A stretch of DNA of 64,000 nucleotides from contig DAIRBY010000001.1 in NCBI GenBank assembly GCA_036796975.1, positions 1-64,000 on the forward strand. The letters run 5' to 3'. Within the stretch, counting starts at the first letter, position 1. Every line of letters begins with the position of its first letter. The stretch is from UBA8190 sp003453695 (GTDB lineage Bacteria > Actinomycetota > Acidimicrobiia > Acidimicrobiales > UBA8190). A program made the position numbers and the translations under genes. The notes beneath the pieces are model-generated. The model did no database searches, was not told where the DNA came from, and saw only the letters and a program-made list of their open reading frames with translations. Of the stretch, positions 1 through 7,510 are shown in pieces.

Positions 1-1387
1 CCGGAGCACTGTCGGTGGCGCCGGCACCGGGCGCGCCCGCCTCGGGCGCGGCGGTCTCCGTTGCAGCGGCTTCCGTTGGGGCGGCGGCACCCTCGGGAGC
101 CGGGGACGGAGGAGGTGTCCCCGGTGGGGCCTGGGCGGCGTAGTCGGCCCAGGCCGCCTGGGCCTCGGTCTCGGGGGTGAACTCGGCGCCCTGGTAGTCG
201 TAGCCGATGTAGTTGCCGTGCTCGTCGTAGGCATGCTCGCCGAAGGCCTCGCGGTACTCCTCTGAGACCTCGCCACCCTCGGCGGCCTGCTTGATGGACA
301 GGCTGATGCGCCGGCGCTGGAGATCGATGTCGATGATCTTCACCCACAGCTCTTCGCCCGGGGTGACCACCTGTTCGGGCAGGTCCACGTGGTGCCCGGC
401 CATCTCCGAGATGTGGACCAGGCCCTCGATGCCGTCACCGACCTGCACGAAGGCACCGAAGGGCACCAACTTGGTGATGCGGCCGTAGACGAGCTCCCCC
501 ACCTGGTGGGTGTTGGCGAACTCCTGCCAGGGGTCGGTCTGGGTGTTCTTGAGCGAGAGGCTGATGCGCTCTTTGTCGAGGTCGACGTCGAGGACCTCGA
601 CCTCGACCTCGTCGCCCACCGACACCACCGAGGAGGGATGGTCGACGTGCTTCCACGACAGCTCGGAGACGTGGATGAGCCCGTCCATGCCGCCCAGGTC
701 GACGAAGGCGCCGAAGTTGACCACCGACGACACGACACCACGACGGCGCTCGCCCGGCTTCAGGTTGGCCAGGAAGTCACCCCGCTGTTCCTTCTGGGTC
801 TCCTCCAGCCAGGCCCGGCGTGACAGGACCACGTTGTTGCGGTTGCGGTCGAGCTCGATGATCTTGGCCTCGATGGCCCGGCCGACATAGGGCTGGAGCT
901 CACGCACCCGGCGGAGCTCGACCAGAGAGGCGGGCAGGAAGCCGCGCAACCCGATGTCCACGATGAGGCCGCCCTTCACCACCTCGATGACCGGCCCGCG
1001 GACCACGCCGTCGGACTCCTTGATCTTCTCGATGGTGCCCCAGGCCCGCTCGTACTGGGCACGCTTCTTGGAGAGCACCAGGCGGCCCTCCTTGTCCTCT
1101 TTCTGGAGGACGAGGGCCTCGATGCGGTCGCCCAGGTTCACGATCTCGTGCGGGTCGACGTCGTTGCGAATGGACAGCTCCCGGGTGGGGATGACCCCCT
1201 CGGACTTGAAGCCGATGTCGAGCAGGACCTCGTCCTTGTCGATCTTCACCACCGATCCCTCGACGATGTCACCGTCGTCGAAGTCCACGATCGTCGAAGC
1301 GATGGCGTCCTCGAGGGCGGAACCGTCGAGGTCGTCCTCGATGATGGCCCGAGGGACGTAGTTGCCGGTCTCGTCGAAGGTGCCCAT
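1..1387 (-). CDS. rpsA: 30S ribosomal protein S1 (3' end cut by window edge)
   Basis: Ribosomal protein S1 binds mRNA on the 30S subunit and helps initiation. The frame stays open to base 1, so the C-terminus is missing. Four S1 (OB-fold) repeats can be read, including the blocks KEDKEGRLVLSKKRAQYERAW, VKGGLIVDIGLRGFLPASLV, VVNFGAFVDLGGMDGLIHVS and VPFGAFVQVGDGIEGLVHIS, followed by an acidic then Ala/Pro-rich tail with the motif DEHGNYIG, as in mycobacterial S1. I chose the ATG at 1387 because GGAGG lies five bases upstream. An in-frame ATG at 1492 would add 35 residues but has no clear ribosome-binding site. It lies downstream of polA, separated by a hairpin, so it probably has its own promoter. 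Confidence 0.95.
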   Translation of the reverse strand, partial: MGTFDETGNYVPRAIIEDDLDGSALEDAIASTIVDFDDGDIVEGSVVKIDKDEVLLDIGFKSEGVIPTRELSIRNDVDPHEIVNLGDRIEALVLQKEDKEGRLVLSKKRAQYERAWGTIEKIKESDGVVRGPVIEVVKGGLIVDIGLRGFLPASLVELRRVRELQPYVGRAIEAKIIELDRNRNNVVLSRRAWLEETQKEQRGDFLANLKPGERRRGVVSSVVNFGAFVDLGGMDGLIHVSELSWKHVDHPSSVVSVGDEVEVEVLDVDLDKERISLSLKNTQTDPWQEFANTHQVGELVYGRITKLVPFGAFVQVGDGIEGLVHISEMAGHHVDLPEQVVTPGEELWVKIIDIDLQRRRISLSIKQAAEGGEVSEEYREAFGEHAYDEHGNYIGYDYQGAEFTPETEAQAAWADYAAQAPPGTPPPSPAPEGAAAPTEAAATETAAPEAGAPGAGATDSAP

Positions 1388-1554
1388 GGGGTCCTCCGAC
1401 AACAGGGCGGTGGCTCCGGGGATGTCCCCGGTGATGGCGGCGGTCTCCGCCGGGTCGGGTGCGCCGGCGGTGCCGGCGACGGGGTCGGACATGAAGGTCG
1501 GGTGCTCTTTCACATAGGGGACAGGACTCCCGCGGCAGCGAAAACGCGCGGGAC

Positions 1555-1574
1555 CCGGCCACCGAAGTGGCCGG
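1555..1574 (-). terminator. Hairpin terminator after polA (UUCG loop)
   Basis: A perfect 8-bp stem CCGGCCAC/GTGGCCGG closes a loop that reads UUCG on the minus strand. It begins 11 bases past the polA stop. A short UUUU follows about ten bases further on. It probably ends polA transcription ahead of rpsA. Confidence 0.6.
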
Positions 1575-1584
1575 TCAGGCCATC

Positions 1585-4443
1585 CTAGCCCTTGGCCTCG
1601 GCCCACGAGTCGCCCCACGACGAGGAGACCTCGAGCGGCACCGCCAACTGCGCCTCGGTGGCCACGGCGGCCATGGCGGCCGGCACCAGCTCGCCCACCA
1701 CCTCGGTCTCGTCGCGGGGGACTTCGACGAGGACCTCGTCGTGCACCTGGAGGACGAGTCGGGCGAGGAGCCCGCGATCTTCGAGGGCGGCGTCGATGCG
1801 CACCAGGGCCAGCTTGAACAGATCGGCAGCGAGGCCCTGGATGCCGGCGTTCATGGCCTGGCGCTCCGCCGCCATGCGGAGGTTCCGGTTGGGCGAGTTC
1901 AAGTCGGGCAGCGGCCGGCGCCGGCCGTACAAGGTGACGGTGTAGCCCTTCGATCGCGCCTCGGCCACGGTCTGGTCCATGTGCGCCCGCACCGCCGGGA
2001 AGGCGTCGAAGTAGGCGTCCAGGATCTCCTGCGCTTCGGAGGTCTCGATGGAGAGGCGTTGCGCCAGGCCGTAGGCCTCCATCCCGTAGGCGAGGCCGTA
2101 CGACACCATCTTGGCCCGGTTGCGCTGCGCGGCGGTCACATCCTCCGGTGGCACACCGAAGACGCGCGCCGCCGTGGTGCGGTGGATGTCGCGGTGCTCG
2201 GCGAAGGCGCCGATGAGCCCGGGATCGCCCGAGAGGTGGGCGATCACCCGCAACTCGATCTGGTCGTAGTCGGCGACCAGGAGACGCTGTCCGGCGGCGG
2301 GCACGAAGGCGGCGCGCAACTGCCGGCCGATCTCACTGCGCACCGGGATGTTGTGCAGGTTGGGGCGGTCGGAGGACAGACGCCCGGTCCGAGCCACCGT
2401 CTGGTGGAAGGTGGCGTGGATGCGCCCGTCGTCGGCCACCTCGGCGAGCAGGCTCTCCCCGTAGGTCGAGCGGAGCTTCTCCACCTCTCGGTAGCGCAGC
2501 AGGGTGTCCACGATCGGGTGTTGGTCGCGCAGGCGTTCCAGCGTGGCGGCGTCGGTGGAGTACCCGGTCTTGGTGCGCCGTCCCGGTGACAAGCCGAGCT
2601 TCTCGTAGAGGATCGTGCGCAGCTGCGGGGTGGAGTTCACGTTGAAGGGCTCACCGGCGAGCCCGTGGATCTCCGTCTCGAGGGTCTGGCACTGGGCAGC
2701 GAGCTCCTTGGCGACCCGCCGCAACACGTCGACGTCGACGGCGATCCCGACCACCTCCATACGGGCGAGCACCCGCACCAGTGGCCGCTCGACCTCGTCC
2801 TGCAGGCGGGCCAGTCCCGCTCCTTCGAGGGCGCGTCGCAGCACCGCCGTCAGCCCGCCGAGCACGACCGCCCGCGTGGCCTGCTCGCGCGGCAGGTCGT
2901 CGTCTCCCTCGGCCTCCAGGGCAAGTTGCCCGGCGCGCCCCGCTCCTTGGGCCTCTTCCCCACCGAGCACCACACCGAGGCGCGTCTCGGCGAGCTCCTC
3001 GAGCCGGTAGCTGCTCGAAGAAGGGTCGAGCAGATAGGCGGCCACCGCCGTGTCCATCTCGAGTGACCGGATGTCGACGCCTTGGGGGAGAAGGCTTCGC
3101 ATGAGCTCCTTGGCCCCGTGGGCCACCAAGCGCACACCGCCGGCTCCCAGCAGCTCGACGAGGGCGGCGACCACCTCGCCGTCCTCCAACGCGCCGGCGT
3201 CCAGCCACAGCACCCAGGGCAGGGGCGGGACGCTCGCCTTCCCGTCCGTGTCTTTGGCCGCCGGCTTCGTCGTGGGCTTCGTCCCGTTGCCGGTGGCCGC
3301 GTCCGGGCCTCCCGGTGCCAGCTGGTGTGCCACCAGGTCGCCCACGTCGGCCAGGGCCATGCCGGCCAACGGGGAGCGGCCCGGCTCGCCCACCCAGCAC
3401 GGCGCGGCTGCGACGAGCCCTCCGGCCGGGGCCAGTCCGGCGACGGCCTGGGCGGCGGCGGGCGCGGCCGGCACCGTCACTTCGAGGGCGCCGAGGTCGA
3501 CGGTGAACGGGGAGACGGCGGCCTCCTGGGCGGCGGAGCGCGGCAGCGCGGCGGCCTCCATCTCGCCCATGATGGGGGCCAGCCGGCCCCACAGGGACTT
3601 GAGCTCGAGCTCGGCGAATACGTCGCGCACCCGGTCCCGGTCCCACTGGCCCAACCCGAAGTCGCCGATGCCCACGGGCAGCTCGACGTCGCGCCGGAGC
3701 GGGATGACGACAGCGTTGCGCCGCACGCTCTCCTCACTGGCTCCCAGGTTCTCGCCCAGCTTCGGAGTGAGCTCGGACAGGTGGGAGAAGATGCCATCGA
3801 GGTCGCCGTAGGTGGTGACGAGCTTGGCGGCGGTCTTCTCCCCCACCCCGGGGACGCCGGGCAGGTTGTCGGACGTGTCACCGCGCAGAGCAGCGAGCAC
3901 CGGATACTGCGCCGGCGGCACCCCGGTGCGTTCGGCGATGCCGCTCTCGTCGTACACCACGGTGTCGGAGATGCCGCGGCGGGTGTACATGACCTTGACG
4001 TGGGGGTCCTCGACCAGTTGGAACGTGTCCCGGTCGCCGGTGACCACGACCACGTCCCGCTGTGCATCCCTGGCCTGCGTCGCCAGGGTGGCGAGCACGT
4101 CGTCGGCCTCGAAGCCGGGAATCTCGACCATGGTGATGCCCATGGCGCTGAGCACCTCGCGCACCAGGGCGAACTGGGGAACGAGGAGGTCGGGGGTGTC
4201 CGGGCGGTTGCCCTTGTAGTCGGGGACCACCTCGTCGCGGAAGGTCGGTTCGGGCCGGTCGAAGGCCACGGCCATGCCGCTCGGCGACTGGTCGCGCAGC
4301 AACATCACCACCATGGAGGTGAAGCCGTGGACGGCGTTGGTCACCTGGCCCGAGGTGGTGGCCAGGTCGGTGGGCAGCGCGAAGAAGGCGCGGAAGACGA
4401 GCGAGTTGCCGTCGAGGAGGTAGAGGGCGCCCGAGGTGCTCAG
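1585..4443 (-). CDS. polA: DNA polymerase I, probable CTG start
   Basis: Repair and Okazaki-fragment polymerase with an N-terminal 5' nuclease. Visible parts are the nuclease blocks LLDGNSLVFRAFFALP, VVTGDRDTFQLV and GDTSDNLPGVPGVGEKTAAK, then polymerase motif A DYDQIELR, O-helix RNRAKMVSYGLAYGMEAYG and motif C VHDE. The 3'-5' exonuclease domain is degenerate (no DxE motif), as in Taq and mycobacterial enzymes, and carries a Lys/Thr/Pro-rich insert. The first in-frame ATG or GTG is a GTG at 4344, which would remove the metal-binding Asp of LLDGNS. The only start that keeps it is CTG at 4443-4441, inside a CTGA overlap with the pdtaR stop. About 952 aa from CTG, 919 aa from GTG. Confidence 0.95.
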   Translation of the reverse strand: MSTSGALYLLDGNSLVFRAFFALPTDLATTSGQVTNAVHGFTSMVVMLLRDQSPSGMAVAFDRPEPTFRDEVVPDYKGNRPDTPDLLVPQFALVREVLSAMGITMVEIPGFEADDVLATLATQARDAQRDVVVVTGDRDTFQLVEDPHVKVMYTRRGISDTVVYDESGIAERTGVPPAQYPVLAALRGDTSDNLPGVPGVGEKTAAKLVTTYGDLDGIFSHLSELTPKLGENLGASEESVRRNAVVIPLRRDVELPVGIGDFGLGQWDRDRVRDVFAELELKSLWGRLAPIMGEMEAAALPRSAAQEAAVSPFTVDLGALEVTVPAAPAAAQAVAGLAPAGGLVAAAPCWVGEPGRSPLAGMALADVGDLVAHQLAPGGPDAATGNGTKPTTKPAAKDTDGKASVPPLPWVLWLDAGALEDGEVVAALVELLGAGGVRLVAHGAKELMRSLLPQGVDIRSLEMDTAVAAYLLDPSSSSYRLEELAETRLGVVLGGEEAQGAGRAGQLALEAEGDDDLPREQATRAVVLGGLTAVLRRALEGAGLARLQDEVERPLVRVLARMEVVGIAVDVDVLRRVAKELAAQCQTLETEIHGLAGEPFNVNSTPQLRTILYEKLGLSPGRRTKTGYSTDAATLERLRDQHPIVDTLLRYREVEKLRSTYGESLLAEVADDGRIHATFHQTVARTGRLSSDRPNLHNIPVRSEIGRQLRAAFVPAAGQRLLVADYDQIELRVIAHLSGDPGLIGAFAEHRDIHRTTAARVFGVPPEDVTAAQRNRAKMVSYGLAYGMEAYGLAQRLSIETSEAQEILDAYFDAFPAVRAHMDQTVAEARSKGYTVTLYGRRRPLPDLNSPNRNLRMAAERQAMNAGIQGLAADLFKLALVRIDAALEDRGLLARLVLQVHDEVLVEVPRDETEVVGELVPAAMAAVATEAQLAVPLEVSSSWGDSWAEAKG

Positions 4444-5045
4444 GGTGAGAGCGTCCCGGCCAGGATCTCTTTGGCCACGTCGGCCATGCGCACGCGGCGG
4501 TCCATGGCCGTTCGCTGGATGAACGAGAAGGCGTCCGCCTCCCCGAGACCGTGCTTGTCCATGAGCACGCCCTTGGCCCGGTCCACGAGACGGCGGGTCT
4601 CGAGCTTGTCCTCCAGGCTGGCCACCTCACCCGACAGCCGGGCGTACTCGTCCTCGATGGCCCGGTGTTCCTCGAAGCGGGCGATGGCCACCTCGATGGC
4701 GGGGATGAGCTCGTTGCGCTGGAAGGGCTTGACCAGATAGGCGGCAACCCCGGCGTCGCGGGCGTCCTCGATGAGGTTGCGTTGCGAGAAGGCCGTGAGG
4801 ATGAGGGCGGCGGTGCGGTACTCGGAGGTGATGCGCCGGGCCGCTTCGATCCCGTCGAGGCCCGGCATCTTCACGTCGAGGATGGCCAGATCAGGGTGGT
4901 GGCCGGCCACCAGCTCGACGGCTTCGTCACCCCGGCCGGTCTCCCCCACCACCTCGTAGCCCTCTGATTCGAGGATCTCTTTCAGGTCGAGGCGGATGAT
5001 GGCCTCGTCTTCGGCGATGACGACGCGCTTGGTGCGCTCGGGCAT
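4440..5045 (-). CDS. pdtaR: ANTAR-domain response regulator (PdtaR type)
   Basis: Receiver domain joined to an ANTAR RNA-binding domain. ANTAR regulators bind paired stem-loops in mRNA and prevent termination when phosphorylated. The receiver shows AEDEAIIRLDL, the phospho-acceptor Asp in LAILDVKMPG, and the Lys in YLVKPF. The ANTAR part is a coiled coil then LVDRAKGVLMDKHGLGEADA and IQRTAMDRR. It closely resembles mycobacterial Rv1626 (PdtaR), which also lies near polA and rpsA. I chose the ATG at 5045 (GGAG upstream, about 201 aa, the family length). A TTG at 5132, in a TTGA overlap with the upstream gene, would add 29 unconserved residues. No PdtaS-like kinase is in the window. Confidence 0.9.
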   Translation of the reverse strand: MPERTKRVVIAEDEAIIRLDLKEILESEGYEVVGETGRGDEAVELVAGHHPDLAILDVKMPGLDGIEAARRITSEYRTAALILTAFSQRNLIEDARDAGVAAYLVKPFQRNELIPAIEVAIARFEEHRAIEDEYARLSGEVASLEDKLETRRLVDRAKGVLMDKHGLGEADAFSFIQRTAMDRRVRMADVAKEILAGTLSP

Positions 5046-5128
5046 TCGGGCCGCTCCGTTTCCTCGGTCGCTGTCGGGGGTGGGTGCTGTGGGGACGGGC
5101 TGTGCCTGGCTGGTGCCCGGGGCCGGGG

Positions 5129-5419
5129 TCAATTCCGGTCGCCGAGCCGCAGCAGCAGCTCGTCCTGACGGTGCTCGAGCTCGTCGATGGTGGCTGCCAG
5201 CGCCTGGCGGGCACGGGCTGCCGCGTCCGCCGTCCGCTGGGCGTCAGCGTAATCGGAGCCTGCTACAGGGGTTTCCGACACCAGAGCACGGAGCCGGGCA
5301 TCGTCCGCCGTGTCGTTCAGGGTCCGGAGCTGTTCGTCCAGCACGGCCAGCTCCTGGCGCGCCCGGATGAGACGTCCGTGGACGTCCCGGAGGGATCGCT
5401 CGACCAGGGTCCTGCGCAT
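5129..5419 (-). CDS. Small coiled-coil protein, unknown function
   Basis: A 96-residue, mostly helical protein rich in Arg, Leu, Glu and Ala, with heptad-like segments (LIRARQELAVLDEQLRTL and ALAATIDELEHRQDELLLRL) that predict two coiled-coil helices joined by a loop. It has no signal peptide or membrane segment. It lies directly upstream of pdtaR in the same direction, so the two are probably co-transcribed. I do not recognise the family. A regulatory or scaffolding role for pdtaR would be speculation. Confidence 0.6.
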   Translation of the reverse strand: MRRTLVERSLRDVHGRLIRARQELAVLDEQLRTLNDTADDARLRALVSETPVAGSDYADAQRTADAAARARQALAATIDELEHRQDELLLRLGDRN

Positions 5420-5540
5420 GGTGGCGGAATTCTATGCACTCGTTACTCCCAGGCCAGCCGTGACCCGGCTCACGTGCGGCCGAACACCCGTTCGTCACTG
5501 TTGGCGTCGGCACATCGAGGACGGTGCAGGGTGCGGTCGG

Positions 5541-5626
5541 TGCCCGAGGCGGGATTCGAACCCGCATGTCCTTTCGGACAATGGATTTTGAATCCATCGC
5601 GTCTGACCATGTTCCGCCACTCGGGC
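5541..5626 (-). tRNA. tRNA-Leu (anticodon CAA)
   Basis: Class II tRNA, 86 nt. The acceptor stem GCCCGAG pairs with CTCGGGC and the discriminator is A73, as expected for Leu. The anticodon stem ATGGA/TCCAT closes the loop TTCAAAA, giving anticodon CAA, which reads TTG codons. A long variable arm (TGTCC..GGACA) and the T-arm GCGGGTTCGAATCCCGC are present. The 3' CCA is not encoded. A decayed gene starts immediately upstream on the opposite strand. Confidence 0.95.
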
Positions 5627-5637
5627 TGGTCACAGCG

Positions 5638-6147
5638 ATGCTCAGTGTAGCGAAGCGACGAGTCGTGACCTGTCCGCAAGAACAACTTGATGCCGTCTTG
5701 GACATGCTCAGCCAGGGAATGTCGAAATTGGCAATCTCAAAACTGACTGGCGTATCGAGATACGCCATTCGGGAATGGGGCTGGGGTCGTACCGGCTCCG
5801 AATCGCCTGTTGCTCCGCCTATCCGGATCTGATGGCCGAGTGCGCTTTGACCATGCAGGACGTCCTTCCCAATCGCGTTGGCTTCGTGAAGCTGCTCGGT
5901 CGTCACGAGGTCTATTCGAACTCGAAGCACTGGAATCTGCATGTTCCCGCAACACGGCCCAGGAAGGAAGCACGAGCGCCCGATCGTCTTGGCCGGTCGG
6001 CAACAGAAAATCGTCGATCGCTTTCCGGCACCGTTCATCCGCGGACTGGTCCATTCAGACGGCTGTCGCGTCCTCAATTGGGTCAACAACACTCCCTGTC
6101 CCCGTGTGTCCGGTTTCTCGATCAGTTCATCGGGCCGAAACACCGAC
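5638..6147 (+). pseudogene. Decayed HTH / homing-endonuclease-like gene
   Basis: Fragments of one protein family occur in order but in different frames. First an N-terminal helix-turn-helix (AKRRVVTCPQEQLDAVLDML, then LAISKLTGVSRYAIREW) from the ATG at 5638. Then, in a second frame, YRLRIACCSAYPDLMAE and EVYSNSKHW. Then, back in the first frame from about 5941, MFPQHGPGRKHERPIVLAG and FIRGLVHSDGCRVLNWVN. Finally RFLDQFIGPKH in the second frame. From memory, intact actinobacterial relatives carry an LLGLYLGDG (LAGLIDADG-like) block after the HTH, and that block is missing here, as is a stretch before RFLDQ. Base composition is clearly less GC-rich than the surroundings. Two frameshifts and two deletions make it non-functional. 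It abuts the tRNA-Leu gene, a common insertion site. Confidence 0.75.
5644..5649 (-). promoter_or_regulatory. Possible -10 element of the tRNA-Leu gene
   Basis: TACACT on the minus strand lies 17 bases upstream of the tRNA 5' end, a sensible distance for a -10 box. I see no convincing -35 at 16-18 bp spacing. It falls inside the start of the neighbouring pseudogene. Confidence 0.3.
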
Positions 6148-6261
6148 GGTGTGGTCACAGTGCCGACAGGCGATTACCAGTCGGTAAGGTGACTTGCAGG
6201 AAGGCGGCGTGCCACCCTTGGGCCGCTGTTCCATCTCGAGCCGAGAGGAGCTCCTACACCG

Positions 6262-7494
6262 GTGCCGGCCTTCACCTTCCCGGGCCAAGGATCGCAACGT
6301 CCTGGCATGGGCCGGCCTTGGCTCGACCACCCCAGTTGGGAGGTGGTCGAGGAGGCCGCCGAGGTGTCGGGCCGTGACGTGGCCCGGCTCCTTCTCGACG
6401 CCGATCAGAAGGAGCTGACCCGTACCGCCAATGCCCAGCTGGCCACCTTCGTCTTGAGCCTCGTGGTCCTCGACGCCGTGGAGCGAGTCGGTATCGAGCC
6501 CAGCGTGTGCGCCGGCCACAGCCTCGGCGAGTACAGCGCCCTGGCGGCGAGCGGCGCCCTGGCCTACGAGGACGGGGTCCGCCTCGTGCTGGAGCGCGGC
6601 GACGCCATGAACGACGCCGCCGAAGAGCGTCACGGGACCATGGCGGCTGTCCTCGGCGCCGACGACGACGCCGTGGAGGCAGCCTGCCAGCGCGCCGAGG
6701 GTGAGGTGTGGGTGGCCAACTACAACGCCCCCGGGCAGGTCGTGATCGCCGGCACCCCGGAGTCGGTCGAAGCGGCCTCGGCCCTGGCCAAGGAGGCCGG
6801 GGCGCGCAAGGTCATGCCCATGCAGGTGGCCGGTGCCTTCCACACCGCCCTCATGGCCCCGGCCCGGGCGCGGCTGCGCAAGGCGCTCTCGGACACCACC
6901 TTCAACGACCCGGAGACGCCGGTCGTGGCCAACGTCGATGCGCGCACCCACGACAAGGCGGCCGAGTGGCCGAGCCTGCTGTCGGCCCAGCTGTGCAGCC
7001 CCGTGCGGTGGCGGCAGAGCCTGACCGTGCTCGGGGGCATGGGAGCGGAGCCACTGGTCGAGCTCGGTCCGGGCGGCGTGCTGTCCGGCCTGGCCCGGCG
7101 GACCCTCCCGTCCGCCACGGCGCTGGCCGTGCAGAAGCCGGAGGACGTGGACGAGCTTCTCTCGGTCCTGGCCGGCAAGGCGGCGGCGTCGCCGCTCGAG
7201 GCTCATCACGGTGAGCGCCTCACGACTGCGGTGCGGCTCGTGGTCTCCCCCGCCGCCGGCGTCTTCCAGCCCGAGGACCTCTCCGCCCCGGCGCTGGGTG
7301 CGGCGCTGCGGGGCCAGCCCCCAGCCGGGCTGGTGGCGGGGACGGCCGTCGAGGTGGGTGCGCTGCTCGGCATGGTCGGTGGGGTGGAGATCCGCACCCC
7401 GTTCGCCGGAGAGGTCGCCGGATTCCTGGCGCTGGCCGGTGAGCGGCTGGTCGCCGGACAGCCGGTGGCATGGCTACGGGTGGACCGCACCTGA
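6262..7494 (+). CDS. fabD: Malonyl-CoA:ACP transacylase with C-terminal biotinyl/lipoyl-like domain
   Basis: Transfers malonate from CoA to acyl carrier protein at the start of fatty-acid elongation. Residues 1-305 are a full FabD: FPGQGSQ, nucleophile Ser87 in GHSLGE, and His194 in GAFHTALM. Residues about 323-407 form an extra domain that reads like a barrel-sandwich hybrid (VRLVVSPAAGVFQP, then TPFAGEVAGFLA and GERLVAGQPVAWLRV). The usual modified Lys turn (EAMKM) is replaced by GGVEIR, so it should not carry biotin or lipoate. The start is GTG with AGAGGAG 11 bases upstream. It is the first gene of the fabD-fabG-acpP-fabF cluster. FabD proteins are usually about 310 aa and this one is 410. 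Confidence 0.93.
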   Translation: MPAFTFPGQGSQRPGMGRPWLDHPSWEVVEEAAEVSGRDVARLLLDADQKELTRTANAQLATFVLSLVVLDAVERVGIEPSVCAGHSLGEYSALAASGALAYEDGVRLVLERGDAMNDAAEERHGTMAAVLGADDDAVEAACQRAEGEVWVANYNAPGQVVIAGTPESVEAASALAKEAGARKVMPMQVAGAFHTALMAPARARLRKALSDTTFNDPETPVVANVDARTHDKAAEWPSLLSAQLCSPVRWRQSLTVLGGMGAEPLVELGPGGVLSGLARRTLPSATALAVQKPEDVDELLSVLAGKAAASPLEAHHGERLTTAVRLVVSPAAGVFQPEDLSAPALGAALRGQPPAGLVAGTAVEVGALLGMVGGVEIRTPFAGEVAGFLALAGERLVAGQPVAWLRVDRT

Positions 7495-7510
7495 CACCAT
7501 CGGGTCCTTC

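Noticed and set aside
3082..4740. 552-residue open frame on the plus strand opposite polA and pdtaR
   Set aside because: Antisense frame of a high-GC gene: no family motifs, His/Gly/Val-heavy composition, and fully covered by polA and pdtaR.
5244..6158. 304-residue minus-strand frame spanning the tRNA and the relic
   Set aside because: It would run through the tRNA-Leu gene and has no recognisable motif; it arises from the antisense of the decayed gene.
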